This document shows positions 1 to 8,120 of a DNA stretch of 36,332 nt, one piece after another; position 1 is the stretch's first letter; the number at the start of each line of letters is the position of its first letter. The notes beneath the pieces are model-generated. The model saw nothing but the letters and a program-made list of their open reading frames with translations, was not told the DNA's origin and searched no databases. The stretch comes from an uncultured Rubrobacteraceae bacterium (GTDB lineage: Bacteria; Actinomycetota; Rubrobacteria; Rubrobacterales; Rubrobacteraceae): assembly GCA_902806075.1 (NCBI GenBank), contig CADCVG010000049.1, forward strand, positions 1-36,332, in the 5' to 3' direction. Position numbers and translations under genes: made by a program.

Positions 1-29
1 TTTCCGCAGGAATAACATACTTTCGCCAC
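1..29 (-). CDS. rpmB: Ribosomal protein L28, N-terminal fragment (runs off the left edge)
   Basis: Reading the minus strand from a GTG at 29-27 gives M-A-K-V-C-Y-S-C-G-K, the characteristic start of bacterial L28 with the first CxxC of a zinc-ribbon form. An AGGAG ribosome-binding site lies at 41-37, seven bases before the start. L28 is a 50S subunit protein. Only ten codons are visible. The divergent placement of rpmB next to a DAK-domain gene is the known arrangement in Bacillus (rpmB / yloU-yloV), which supports the call. Bases 52-47 read TATCCT on the minus strand and could be its -10 box. Confidence 0.8.
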
Positions 30-205
30 TATAAATCTCCTGTGCTAGGATACCGGCCAGAGTGAAGGCCCGGAAGCGGCGGCGAAACGCTCGCTCTCGA
101 GCTCCGGGCGGAGATTGTACCAGATCGCCACGGCGCATAGCTTGTTGCAAATAGAAAATTTTGGCCGCTGGGAGGCGGCCGTTATCGGGATTCCAGGGGC
201 GGGTG
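30..205. other. Divergent intergenic region between rpmB and fakA
   Basis: It must carry the promoters of both divergent genes, but no textbook -35/-10 pair is clear. On the + strand TTGTAC (115-120) is a possible -35, with only weak -10 matches near 136-143. A 6-bp inverted repeat, GGCCGC...GCGGCC, occupies 163-168 and 175-180 just before the fakA start and could form a small hairpin in the leader. The gls24/asp23-type gene (yloU) that sits here in Firmicutes is absent. Confidence 0.4.
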
Positions 206-1858
206 ATGGAAGGGACGGCCGAGAGAAGCCAGGGCGAACACCGAGGAGCCGGAGCGCGCGTAGACCTGAAGGCGGTCGTTGCCACCGCGTATACCACCCT
301 TACGGCCAACGCGGCCAGAATAGACGAGCTCAACGTCTACCCCGTCCCAGACGGCGACACCGGGACGAACATGCTGCTGACGCTCCGGTCGGTGCTCGAA
401 AGTGTCTCGCAGTCTCCCGACCTCTCCGGCGAAGTGGCGGCTAAAGCTGTCTCGCGCGCCGCGCTCATGGGGGCGCGTGGCAACTCCGGGGTGATACTCT
501 CCCAGATCCTGCGCGGAGCGTGCGACGTGCTGGGGAAGGCGAGTTCCTGCGACGCCAGGACCATCGCGGCGGCCCTCTCCGGGGCGAAGGAGCGAGCTTA
601 CGCAGCCGTGGGGGAACCCGTCGAAGGTACGATGCTCTCGGTGATAAAGGACGCCGCTGAGCTGGCCCGCCTCAGCGTGGAGCGGGGCGAGAACGACCCG
701 GTCGAGGTCCTCCGGGTCGCGGCCCGGGAAGCGCACGCCTCGGTGAAGAGGACTCCCGAGCTGCTCCGCGTGCTCAAGGAGGCGGGCGTCGTGGACGCTG
801 GAGGGATGGGCGTTGCCGTGATCCTGGACGGCCTGCTGGCGGCCCTCAGCGGCGAGGAGCCCGCACCTGTGGGGTTGGGAGAGGAACCCGAGGGCGGCGG
901 GGAGCGTTTGCGGGAGACGGTTGCGCACTCGGCGGAGGAGACCTGGGGCTACTGCACGGAGTTCATCGTCGATGGCTTCTCCGGCGACGAAGGGGAATTT
1001 GGGAAGAGTATCCACGAGATGGGCGAGAGCGTGCTGGTCATCTCCGATAGAGACATAGTGAAGGTCCATCTACATACTCAAGATCCTGGTAGCGCACTCA
1101 CCTATGCGGGAGGCTTTGGCCGACTCTCGGGGGTGAAGGTGGATGACATGGAGGCTCAGACCCGCGCGCGGGTCGAGGAGCCTGCCGCTCCTTCGCGGCC
1201 GGCGGTGAGGTTAGGGGTCGTGGCGGCGAGTCGGGGGGAGGGCAACCGCAAGCTCTTCGAGTCAGCGGGCGCGTTGGTTATCGAGGGCGGGCAGGGGGCT
1301 AACCCGAGCACGGAGGACTTCGTCCGGGCCGTGGAGAGCCTCGGTGCGCCGGCCGTGGTCCTGCTTCCAAACAACAAGAACGTGGTGCCGACGGCCCGGA
1401 GCGTGGGAGAGCTGGTCGAGGCGGAGGTCTATGTAGTGCCGACGAAGAGCATCGCGGGCGGGCTCGCGGTCCTGGTCGGCTACGACGCCGAGGAGGAGCC
1501 GGAGGACGTCGTCGAGGAGATGTGCGAGATAGAGGAGGCCCTGCACTACGCCGAGGTTACGAGGGCCGTACGGGACGCGTGGGTGGAGGGGCGCGAGGTG
1601 CGGGAGGGTGAGTACATCGGTCTTTTAGATGGGAAGCTCCGTGCGGTGGAGAAATCGGTTCGGGAGGCGGCTCTCTCTCTGGCTGGCGGGATCGCCGGGG
1701 AGAGCGCGGACTTCGTGACGCTGCTCCGGGGGAAGGACCTCGGGGAGGCGGAGGCGGAGGAGATCGCCCGGTACATCCGGGGCCTGGATGACGACCTGGT
1801 AGTGGAGGTCAGGGATGGGGGGCAGCCGTTGTACCCGTTGCAGATGGTGGCCGAGTAG
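206..1858 (+). CDS. fakA: Fatty acid kinase, ATP-binding subunit (DAK2-domain protein, YloV/FakA family)
   Basis: FakA phosphorylates a fatty acid bound to its partner FakB, giving acyl-phosphate for phospholipid synthesis. The N-terminal DhaL-like domain shows the Mg-ADP aspartate motif PVPDGDTGTNM, then GARGNSGVILSQILRG and VVDAGGMGVAVILDGL. A middle domain and a C-terminal domain follow, for about 550 residues in total, the usual FakA size. I prefer ATG 206 (AGGGG about 6 nt upstream) over a TTG at 161, which would add a low-complexity extension crossing a hairpin. The stop overlaps the fakB start by one base (TAGTG), so the two are probably translationally coupled. Established for the family: FakA needs a DegV-fold FakB, and one follows directly. 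The symbol is by family and context; older annotation would say DAK2 domain fusion protein YloV. Confidence 0.88.
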   Translation: MEGTAERSQGEHRGAGARVDLKAVVATAYTTLTANAARIDELNVYPVPDGDTGTNMLLTLRSVLESVSQSPDLSGEVAAKAVSRAALMGARGNSGVILSQILRGACDVLGKASSCDARTIAAALSGAKERAYAAVGEPVEGTMLSVIKDAAELARLSVERGENDPVEVLRVAAREAHASVKRTPELLRVLKEAGVVDAGGMGVAVILDGLLAALSGEEPAPVGLGEEPEGGGERLRETVAHSAEETWGYCTEFIVDGFSGDEGEFGKSIHEMGESVLVISDRDIVKVHLHTQDPGSALTYAGGFGRLSGVKVDDMEAQTRARVEEPAAPSRPAVRLGVVAASRGEGNRKLFESAGALVIEGGQGANPSTEDFVRAVESLGAPAVVLLPNNKNVVPTARSVGELVEAEVYVVPTKSIAGGLAVLVGYDAEEEPEDVVEEMCEIEEALHYAEVTRAVRDAWVEGREVREGEYIGLLDGKLRAVEKSVREAALSLAGGIAGESADFVTLLRGKDLGEAEAEEIARYIRGLDDDLVVEVRDGGQPLYPLQMVAE

Positions 1859-2673
1859 TGACGACGGCCATCGTCACGGACTCGACGACGAGCCTGTCCG
1901 AAGGAATACAGGATCGCCCCGAAGTGCGGGTGGTCCCTCTGAGCTTCTCCTTCGGACCGGAGGAGACCTACACGGACAAGGTCGACCTTGCGAACGCCGA
2001 GTTCTACGAGAAGCTTCGCGAGTCGCCGGTCTTTCCGACGACCTCCCAACCGTCGGCCGGGGCGTTCGTCGAGGCATACGAGTCCTTGAGCGCGTACGAT
2101 GACGTGCTGGTGCTCACGCTCTCGCGCAAGCTGAGCGGGACCTACGACTCCGCGGTGACGGCGGCGGGGATGGTGGATCGTCCCGTCGAGGTCGTGGATA
2201 TGAAGACCGCCGAGATGGGGTCGGGGCTCATACTGCTGGAGGCGCTGCGCACGATCGACGAGGGTGGTTCCTTCGAGGAGGTGCGCCAGGCGGTGGATTT
2301 GGCGATCCGGCGTTGCACCATCCTGTTCGCCGTCGGAACACTTGAGTACCTGCAGAAGAGCGGGCGGATCGGACGCGCCCAACGACTCCTCGGGACGGCA
2401 CTAGACATACGTCCGGTGTTGAGCGTGGAGAATGGGGAGGTAGTCCCGTACAAACGGACCCGTGGTCGCAAGCGCCAGATGGCGGCCATACTGGAGGAGG
2501 CAAAGCCCGCCGCCGAGGCCGGGCGTACGCTGGCCTACGGGCACGTCGATGCCCCGGAGCCGCTCGCCGAGCTCAGGGAGGCGCTGCGGGTGGAGGGCCG
2601 CTTCGTCGCGGAGATCGGCGGCGTGGTCGGCTCCCATGTTGGTCCGGGGGCCTATGGCGTGGCCTATATATAA
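1858..2673 (+). CDS. fakB: DegV-family fatty-acid-binding protein (FakB)
   Basis: This 271-residue DegV-fold protein binds the fatty acid and presents it to FakA. It has the family's opening TDSTTSL, the PTTSQPSAG loop near residue 60 that holds the carboxylate-binding serine, the TLSRKLSGTYDSA segment, and the GTLEYLQKSGRIG helix in the second domain. The start is a GTG overlapping the fakA stop. The C-terminus ends in HVGPGAYGVAYI, close to the usual HTGPGALG signature. Its position directly after fakA supports the FakB assignment. Which chain length or saturation it prefers cannot be read from the sequence. Confidence 0.87.
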   Translation: MTTAIVTDSTTSLSEGIQDRPEVRVVPLSFSFGPEETYTDKVDLANAEFYEKLRESPVFPTTSQPSAGAFVEAYESLSAYDDVLVLTLSRKLSGTYDSAVTAAGMVDRPVEVVDMKTAEMGSGLILLEALRTIDEGGSFEEVRQAVDLAIRRCTILFAVGTLEYLQKSGRIGRAQRLLGTALDIRPVLSVENGEVVPYKRTRGRKRQMAAILEEAKPAAEAGRTLAYGHVDAPEPLAELREALRVEGRFVAEIGGVVGSHVGPGAYGVAYI

Positions 2674-4825
2674 GGAGGAGGTCCGAAAGGGCAGCCCCCC
2701 GGCCCCGGATACTCTCCTGGCTCTCCCGCGCAGGACGACCCTCCCGGAGCTACGGTCTATCCCCGTAACAGAGTTGCCCGGTGTCGGGCCCAGGATCGCC
2801 GCCACTCTCGAGGACCTCGGGGTGACCTCCCTCGCGGACCTCGTCTCGCACTACCCCTCGCGCCACGAAGACCTCTCCAACGTCAAGAAGATCTCCGACC
2901 TGCGCGTCGGGGAGAAGGCGACGGTCGTGGGGCGGGTGGTGAGCGTGCGTGGAGTAGGCCGGCCGGTACGAGGACGGACGCCGGGGCTCTCGGTTCAACT
3001 CTACGACGGGACGGGCTACATACCGGCGACCGTGTGGGGCCGGGGTTGGCTTTTGAACCAGCTCGTGCCCGATGCTTGTGTCGTCGTCTCGGGCGAGGTG
3101 CAGCGCAAGTACGGGATCCAGATCTCTGCCAAGAGCATCGAGGTTATCGACGACCCGGAGACTATCGGGGAGAGCGCGCACGCCGGACGGTTCGTGCCGG
3201 TCTACCCGATCAATAAGGGCATAAACGCGCGCAGGATGCGCACCCTCGTCCATCGCGCGCTCGACGAGGCCGGGCGCATCCTTGATCCGCTGCCGGCGGA
3301 GATACTCGCCCGCCACCGCCTGCCGAACCTGCACGACGCGATGCGCGAGATCCACTTCCCCAGCGACAAGGAGCGCCTCGAAACGGCGACACGCCGGCTC
3401 GTCTTCCACGAGCTCTTCCTCATACAGACCGGGCTCGCTGCTCGCAAGGCGCGCCTGGAGAAGACCGAGTCCGGCCGGAGCCACCGGGGCGACGGGCGCC
3501 TCCTCAACCCGTTCCTCAAAGGTCTGCCCTTCGGCCTCACCGGGGCGCAGGAGCGTGTGATCGGGGAAGCCCTCGAAGGGATGCGTTCGGAGAGGCCGAT
3601 GCGGCGCCTACTTCAGGGTGACGTCGGGAGTGGCAAGACCGTCGTCGCCGTCGCCACGCTGCTCTCCGCCGTCGAGTCCGGGGGGCAGGGTGCGATCATG
3701 GCCCCGACCGAGGTCCTGGCCGAGCAGCACTTTATATCCATCTCCGCGGCGTTGAAGGAGCTCCCCGTGAACGTCGTGCTCCTCACCGGCTCGCAGGGCG
3801 CGCAAGAGCGCCGGACGGCTCTGGAGGCGGTAAAGAGCGGCGAGGCGCACGTCGTGGTCGGAACGCACGCCCTGATCCAGCGAGGCGTCGAGTTCTCCGA
3901 CCTCTCGCTCGTGGTCGTGGACGAGCAGCACCGTTTCGGCGTCGGGCAGCGGACCGTGTTCAAGGAGAAGGGCGCGACGCCGGACACGCTAGTCATGACG
4001 GCTACCCCGATCCCGCGTACGCTCTCCCTTACGCTCTACGGCGACCTCGAAGTCTCGGTCCTCGACGAGCTACCGCCCGGACGCAAGCCCGTGGAGACAC
4101 GTATGGTCGAGGTCCCCGAGAGGGACGAGGCGTACGAGGCGATAAGAGCGGAGTTGGAGGCGGGGCGGCAGGCGTACGCGATCTGCCCGCTCGTCGAGGA
4201 GTCCGAGGCTTTGGAGGACGTGCGGGCGGCGGAGGAGCTCTACGAGGAGCTGGCCGAGGAGATCTTCCCCGACAGGCGCGTCGGCCTCCTGCACGGCCGA
4301 ATGAAGGCCGCCGAGAAGCGCGAGGTGATGGCCGCTTTCCGCGCCAGGGAGATAGAGGTGCTCGTCGCCACGGTCGTCGTCGAGGTCGGGGTGGACGTAC
4401 CGAACGCGAGCGCGATCGTGATCGAGGGCGCCGAACGCTTCGGCCTCTCACAACTCCACCAACTTCGTGGGCGGGTCTGCCGCGGCCTCCACCCCCCGAA
4501 ATGCTTCCTGGTCGGCGATCCGAAGACAGACGACTCACGCAAACGGCTCGAAGCCCTGTGCGAGCACCAGGACGGCTTCAGGCTCTCTGAGGTGGATCTC
4601 GCCATCCGGGGCGAGGGGACGCTCTTCGGGAGCCGGCAGAGCGGTATGCCGGACCTCAAGGTAGCGAAGCTCCTGCGAGACATCGAGGTGCTCGTTGAGG
4701 CCCGCCGCGCTGCCTTCGAGCTCGTCGCCTCGGACCCAACGCTCCGCAAGCCTCAACACCGGCCTCTGAGGCGCGAGGTCAAGGATCTGCTCGGGGCGGA
4801 TGTCGAGTGGCTCTTTCGAGAGTAG
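2654..4825 (+). CDS. recG: ATP-dependent DNA helicase RecG
   Basis: RecG is a branch-migrating helicase that regresses stalled forks and processes Holliday junctions. In order: the N-terminal wedge region beginning VTELPGVGPRIAATLEDLG, an OB-fold, then helicase motifs LLQGDVGSGKTVVA (Walker A), MAPTEVLAEQH, VVVDEQHRFGVGQR (DEQH box), MTATPIPRTL (motif III), VATVVVEVGVDVPNA and QLHQLRGRVCRG (motif VI). From ATG 2654 the protein is 723 residues, normal for the family. The start is uncertain: the strong AAGGAGG at 2672-2678 has no ATG, GTG or TTG at a useful distance downstream in this frame, so I take the ATG overlapping fakB by 20 nt. ATG 2636 is the alternative. Confidence 0.93.
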   Translation: MAWPIYKEEVRKGSPPAPDTLLALPRRTTLPELRSIPVTELPGVGPRIAATLEDLGVTSLADLVSHYPSRHEDLSNVKKISDLRVGEKATVVGRVVSVRGVGRPVRGRTPGLSVQLYDGTGYIPATVWGRGWLLNQLVPDACVVVSGEVQRKYGIQISAKSIEVIDDPETIGESAHAGRFVPVYPINKGINARRMRTLVHRALDEAGRILDPLPAEILARHRLPNLHDAMREIHFPSDKERLETATRRLVFHELFLIQTGLAARKARLEKTESGRSHRGDGRLLNPFLKGLPFGLTGAQERVIGEALEGMRSERPMRRLLQGDVGSGKTVVAVATLLSAVESGGQGAIMAPTEVLAEQHFISISAALKELPVNVVLLTGSQGAQERRTALEAVKSGEAHVVVGTHALIQRGVEFSDLSLVVVDEQHRFGVGQRTVFKEKGATPDTLVMTATPIPRTLSLTLYGDLEVSVLDELPPGRKPVETRMVEVPERDEAYEAIRAELEAGRQAYAICPLVEESEALEDVRAAEELYEELAEEIFPDRRVGLLHGRMKAAEKREVMAAFRAREIEVLVATVVVEVGVDVPNASAIVIEGAERFGLSQLHQLRGRVCRGLHPPKCFLVGDPKTDDSRKRLEALCEHQDGFRLSEVDLAIRGEGTLFGSRQSGMPDLKVAKLLRDIEVLVEARRAAFELVASDPTLRKPQHRPLRREVKDLLGADVEWLFRE

Positions 4826-5894
4826 GCATCGTTTGAGGATCATCGCGGGCTCGGCACGCGGGATTCGGCTCGGGCCGGTGCCGGAGGGAGTCCGGCCCAC
4901 CTCCGACCGGGTGCGCGAGGCGATCTTCAACTCTCTGGGCCAGTTCTTCGACGGTGGCGTGGTCCTGGACCTCTATTCGGGGACGGGTGCTCTGGGCATT
5001 GAGGCTCTGAGCCGGGGCTGTGAGAGGGCGGTGTTCGTCGAGAAGAACTGGAGGGCGGCGCGCACGATCCGGGAGAACCTCGAGCGGGCGAGGTTCGGGG
5101 AGAGGGGGGAGGTGGTTCGAGGGGACGTTGGGGAGGTTGTGGAGCGGCTGGTCGAAGGCGGGCGTATGTTCCATTTGATCTTCGCTGACCCACCATATAG
5201 AATTCCGCCGAGGGAGATAGGTAGCGTCTTGCAACGTCTTGAGGCCCTGCTCGCGCCCGACGGACGTGTCGTGGTCGAGGGTAGTGAACCTCCCGTACAT
5301 AGCACCGAGAGATTGAAAGGGGCCAGCCGTCGCTACGGTGGTACAGTCGTAACCTTCCTTGAAAGATTTCAGCCCACAATGAAGATCGCTATCTGCCCCG
5401 GCAGCTTCGACCCGGTGACCACCGGGCACGTCGACATCATCCGCCGGGCGGCGGCGGTCTACGATCACGTAGTAGTCGCCGTGGGGGCGAACCTCAAGAA
5501 GCGGCCGAGGCTCTCCGCCGAGGAGCGGGCGCGGCTCATCGAGAAGGTGATGTCGGGCCTGGAGAACGTCTCTGTGGAGGTAATGGAAGGGCTGCTCGTC
5601 AACTTCGCGCGGGAGCAGGGAGCGAGGGTGGTCGTCAAAGGTTTGAGGGCGGGCTCGGACTTCGAGTCGGAGTTTCAGCAGGCGCAACTCAACCGGAGGC
5701 TCTACCCGGAGTTCGAGACGGTATTTATCATGGCGGCGGCGGAGCACAGCTTCCTCTCGTCGAGCGCGGTGCGCGAGATCGCCAACTACGGTGGGTGCGT
5801 GCGCGGGCTCGTCCCGGATGAGATATTGGAGATCGTGCAGCGGTTGTACGTGCATGAGGACGCACGGGCTGCGGCAAGCGGCGACAAAGGGTAG
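4800..5894 (+). CDS. rsmD-coaD: RsmD-CoaD fusion: 16S rRNA m2G966 methyltransferase joined to phosphopantetheine adenylyltransferase
   Basis: One uninterrupted frame encodes two enzymes. Residues 1 to about 190 are RsmD (starting LRIIAGSARG; SAM motif DLYSGTGALGIEA; catalytic FADPPY), which N2-methylates G966 of 16S rRNA. From residue 194 (ATG at 5379-5381) the sequence is CoaD, which adenylates 4'-phosphopantetheine in CoA synthesis: GSFDPVTTGHVDII carries the TxGH nucleotidyltransferase motif and SSSAVREIA the C-terminal binding motif. The linker is only about LERFQPT, with no stop codon and no good ribosome-binding site before ATG 5379. Separate rsmD and coaD genes are commonly adjacent, so fusion by loss of a stop is easy to picture. 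Independent initiation at 5379 cannot be excluded. The N-terminal start overlaps recG by 26 nt; TTG 4833 is an alternative. Confidence 0.9.
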   Translation: MSSGSFESRHRLRIIAGSARGIRLGPVPEGVRPTSDRVREAIFNSLGQFFDGGVVLDLYSGTGALGIEALSRGCERAVFVEKNWRAARTIRENLERARFGERGEVVRGDVGEVVERLVEGGRMFHLIFADPPYRIPPREIGSVLQRLEALLAPDGRVVVEGSEPPVHSTERLKGASRRYGGTVVTFLERFQPTMKIAICPGSFDPVTTGHVDIIRRAAAVYDHVVVAVGANLKKRPRLSAEERARLIEKVMSGLENVSVEVMEGLLVNFAREQGARVVVKGLRAGSDFESEFQQAQLNRRLYPEFETVFIMAAAEHSFLSSSAVREIANYGGCVRGLVPDEILEIVQRLYVHEDARAAASGDKG

Positions 5895-5897
5895 AAT
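5892..5897 (+). promoter_or_regulatory. TAGAAT -10 box, predicted leaderless start of the SepIVA-like gene
   Basis: TAGAAT is followed by exactly 6 nt and then ATG 5904, so transcription starting 7 nt after the box would begin on the start codon. No TTGACA-like -35 is seen 16-18 nt upstream. Two other genes in the window have the identical arrangement (6374 and 14457). The box overlaps the stop codon of the upstream gene. Confidence 0.45.
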
Positions 5898-5903
5898 GAG
5901 CAT

Positions 5904-6359
5904 ATGGACGTACTGGTGCTTATAGACAGGTTAGAGGAGTTGGTCGAGGAGGCGAGAAGCTTCCCCGGCTTCGGCAATACGGCGATGGTCGATCGCGACG
6001 CCACCTTCGACGTCATAGACCAGATGCGCCAGACTATCCCCGAGGAGCTCAAGCAGGCGCGTTGGATCGTCAAGGAGCGCCAGGCGATGCTCGACGAGGC
6101 GCGCAGCGAGAGCGACCGCATAATTCGCGGCGCCCAGGAAGAGGCCGAGAAGGTCACCTCCGAAGAAGAGGTCCTCAAGCGGGCCGAGAAGCGGAGTTCG
6201 GAGATCATGGAAGACTCCCGCCGCCGTGAGCGTGAGATACGTCTCGGCGCCGAAGACTACGCCGACGAGGTTCTTGCGAACCTCGAAGACAACCTCGCTC
6301 GCCTGCTGGAAGCCGTCCAGCGCGGCCGCTCCAAGCTGCAAGGCGTCCCGGACGAGTAG
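5904..6359 (+). CDS. SepIVA-like DivIVA-type coiled-coil protein
   Basis: This 151-residue, highly charged protein opens with MDVLVLIDRLEELVEEAR, a DivIVA-like amphipathic start. It continues with FGNTAMVDRDATFDVIDQ and a long helix rich in Glu, Arg and Ala (about residues 45-145) expected to form a coiled coil. It resembles the mycobacterial Rv2927c/SepIVA family, essential septum- and pole-associated proteins; there too the gene sits just before the yceD-like gene and near rnc-smc-ftsY. Here it is followed by yceD and rpmF. It is probably a cytoplasmic scaffold for envelope growth. Many databases label such proteins ATP-synthase-b-like because of the helix, which is unlikely to be meaningful here. 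Confidence 0.7.
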   Translation: MDVLVLIDRLEELVEEARSFPGFGNTAMVDRDATFDVIDQMRQTIPEELKQARWIVKERQAMLDEARSESDRIIRGAQEEAEKVTSEEEVLKRAEKRSSEIMEDSRRREREIRLGAEDYADEVLANLEDNLARLLEAVQRGRSKLQGVPDE

Positions 6360-6373
6360 CGGACGAACCGTAG

Positions 6374-6379
6374 TAGAAT
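6374..6379 (+). promoter_or_regulatory. TAGAAT -10 box, predicted leaderless start of yceD
   Basis: TAGAAT-N6-ATG with the ATG at 6386, the same geometry as at 5892 and 14457. The predicted transcription start is the A of the start codon. There is no recognisable Shine-Dalgarno sequence before this ATG, which fits leaderless translation. Confidence 0.45.
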
Positions 6380-6385
6380 AAAGTC

Positions 6386-6844
6386 ATGGACAAGCTGATC
6401 AAAGTGAAGCGCCCTGGCCTGGGCGTGGGAGATACTAACGAACAAACGGCCTCTTTCGACTTGCCGTCCTTCGACCTCTACGGTCGCCACCACGAGGTTA
6501 CGGACGCCAAGACTCGCGTACTAGTTACGCAACTCGCTGAGGGCCTGCACCTCGACTTCGAGGTCGTCTGCAAGGTCTCGACCACCTGCGACCGGACGCT
6601 TGAGCCTTTGGAGCTTGCGCTCAGGTTCGGCGAGTCGGAGTTCCTGGCGGGGCCGAACGAGTCGGAGTTGTACGTAGAGGACTGGGAGTTGAACATCTCG
6701 CGCTACGCGATGGAGGCACTCCCGAGCGAGGTCCCCATGCAGATCTTCCGCCCGGGCACCGAACCAGTAAAGCCAGAATCGGAAGGGGACGAGATCGACC
6801 CGCGCTGGCGGGGCCTCGGCGACCTCTTCGCCTCGGGCTTCTAG
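6386..6844 (+). CDS. yceD: YceD/DUF177 family protein
   Basis: A 152-residue member of the YceD family, which is nearly always encoded directly before rpmF and is linked to 23S rRNA/50S biogenesis in plants and bacteria. Family features are VSTTCDRTLEPLELAL (equivalent of the CxRCLEP segment), the acidic ELYVEDWELNISRYAMEALPSEVPM stretch, and the C-terminal DPRWRGLGDL. The C-terminal cysteine pair seen in many relatives is absent (the region reads FRPGTEPVKPES), so no metal site is expected. rpmF starts 45 nt downstream. Confidence 0.83.
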   Translation: MDKLIKVKRPGLGVGDTNEQTASFDLPSFDLYGRHHEVTDAKTRVLVTQLAEGLHLDFEVVCKVSTTCDRTLEPLELALRFGESEFLAGPNESELYVEDWELNISRYAMEALPSEVPMQIFRPGTEPVKPESEGDEIDPRWRGLGDLFASGF

Positions 6845-6889
6845 CCCTGTAATCGCCCAACCCGAACCATCGACCCAGGGAGGTAACTC

Positions 6890-7075
6890 ATGGCAGTACC
6901 GAAGAAGAAGACGTCGCAAGCCAGGCGTGACCAGCGGCGGGCACACCACGCCATAAAGGGGCCGAGCCTCGTGTCGTGCCCGAACTGCGGTGATCCGCAC
7001 GTCCCGCACCGGGTCTGCCGCAACTGCGGGTACTACAAGGGACGCACCGCGGTCGCCGTGGAGGTGACCGAGTAG
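6890..7075 (+). CDS. rpmF: 50S ribosomal protein L32, zinc-ribbon form
   Basis: A 61-residue L32 beginning [20 protein letters not shown] with two Cys pairs, CPNC and CRNC, that should bind one zinc ion. A good GGGAGG ribosome-binding site precedes the ATG by about 7 nt. yceD-rpmF-plsX-fab is a classical conserved order linking ribosome and membrane synthesis. Confidence 0.97.
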   Translation: MAVPKKKTSQARRDQRRAHHAIKGPSLVSCPNCGDPHVPHRVCRNCGYYKGRTAVAVEVTE

Positions 7076-7112
7076 CGGAGCGGTCCCGGAACCTCGCCTC
7101 GGAGTCTCTTAC

Positions 7113-8120
7113 GTGCGCATATCGGTAGACGCCCTCGGCGGGGACAACGCGCCCGACGAGATCGTCGCGGGCGCTCTGGCAGCTGCCAGGAGACTATCCG
7201 GCGATGAGATCATCCTCGTCGGGGACGAAGAGGTAATAAGGCCGAGGCTTATAGACGCCCCGGCCAACGTCTCCGTACGTGAAGCTCGCGGCGTTGTTGG
7301 GATGGGTGAAGATCCCGCTGCCTCTCTGCGGGCCCGGCCGGCCTCTAGCGTGGCGGTTGCGGCGCGGATGGTACGGGAGGGAGAGACGGAGGCTTTCTTC
7401 TCGGCGGGGAGTACGGGGGCGTCCGTGGCGGCGGCGCTGCTCCTGGTCGGACGTCTCAAGGGCTGCCGGAGGCCGGCGATCGCGACGATGCTTCCGTTCG
7501 ATGCGCCCGCGTTGTTGCTGGACGTTGGGGCTACCGTCTCGTGCCGGCCGCAAGACCTTCTAAATTTCGCTATCCTTGGCGGCGTGTTCGCGCGAAAGTA
7601 TCTCGACATAAGCGACCCGAGGGTCGGTCTGATCAACGTCGGCGAAGAGCCGGGTAAGGGTGACGACCTCGCCAAAGAGGCCCACCGGCTCCTCGCGGGC
7701 TCTGACTACGTACGTTTCGCCGGCAACGTCGAGGGAAGGGAGATCAGCCGCGGCGTAGCCGACGTCCTCGTGACCGACGGCTTTACGGGGAACGTCGTCC
7801 TCAAGACCGCCGAGGGCGTCGCCCGTGAGATCCTGGGCATGGTCCGCGGCGCCGTCACCGCGACGGCCGCGACCAAGCTCGCCGGCGCCGTCCTGCGCCC
7901 GCGCCTTCTCTCCCTCCGCGACCGCGTGGACCCCGAGAACTACGGTGGCTCTTTCCTGCTCGGTGTCCGTGGTTCGGTCGTTATCGGACACGGCAACTCC
8001 CGCGCTAGAGGCGTCGAAAACGCGCTCATCGGCCTTGCGCGTTCCGGCTCCGGCCTCGCCGAGGACTCCGAGAGGGAGCTCGCCGCCGCTCAACAACAGG
8101 TGAAGGGGGACGCGGTTTGA
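7113..8120 (+). CDS. plsX: Phosphate acyltransferase PlsX
   Basis: PlsX is a peripheral membrane enzyme that converts acyl-ACP plus phosphate to acyl-phosphate, the donor for PlsY. The protein (335 residues) starts at GTG 7113 with the family hallmark [14 protein letters not shown]. It continues with [20 protein letters not shown] (phosphate-binding region), [33 protein letters not shown] and [18 protein letters not shown]. fabH overlaps its stop by 4 nt (TTGA), which implies coupling. PlsX and the FakAB pair in this window produce the same intermediate from two sources. Confidence 0.96.
   Translation: MRISVDALGGDNAPDEIVAGALAAARRLSGDEIILVGDEEVIRPRLIDAPANVSVREARGVVGMGEDPAASLRARPASSVAVAARMVREGETEAFFSAGSTGASVAAALLLVGRLKGCRRPAIATMLPFDAPALLLDVGATVSCRPQDLLNFAILGGVFARKYLDISDPRVGLINVGEEPGKGDDLAKEAHRLLAGSDYVRFAGNVEGREISRGVADVLVTDGFTGNVVLKTAEGVAREILGMVRGAVTATAATKLAGAVLRPRLLSLRDRVDPENYGGSFLLGVRGSVVIGHGNSRARGVENALIGLARSGSGLAEDSERELAAAQQQVKGDAV

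Noticed and set aside
163-180. GGCCGC...GCGGCC hairpin as a terminator
   Set aside because: No gene ends into it on the + strand, and the only gene on the minus strand starts beyond it; it is more likely part of the leader region.
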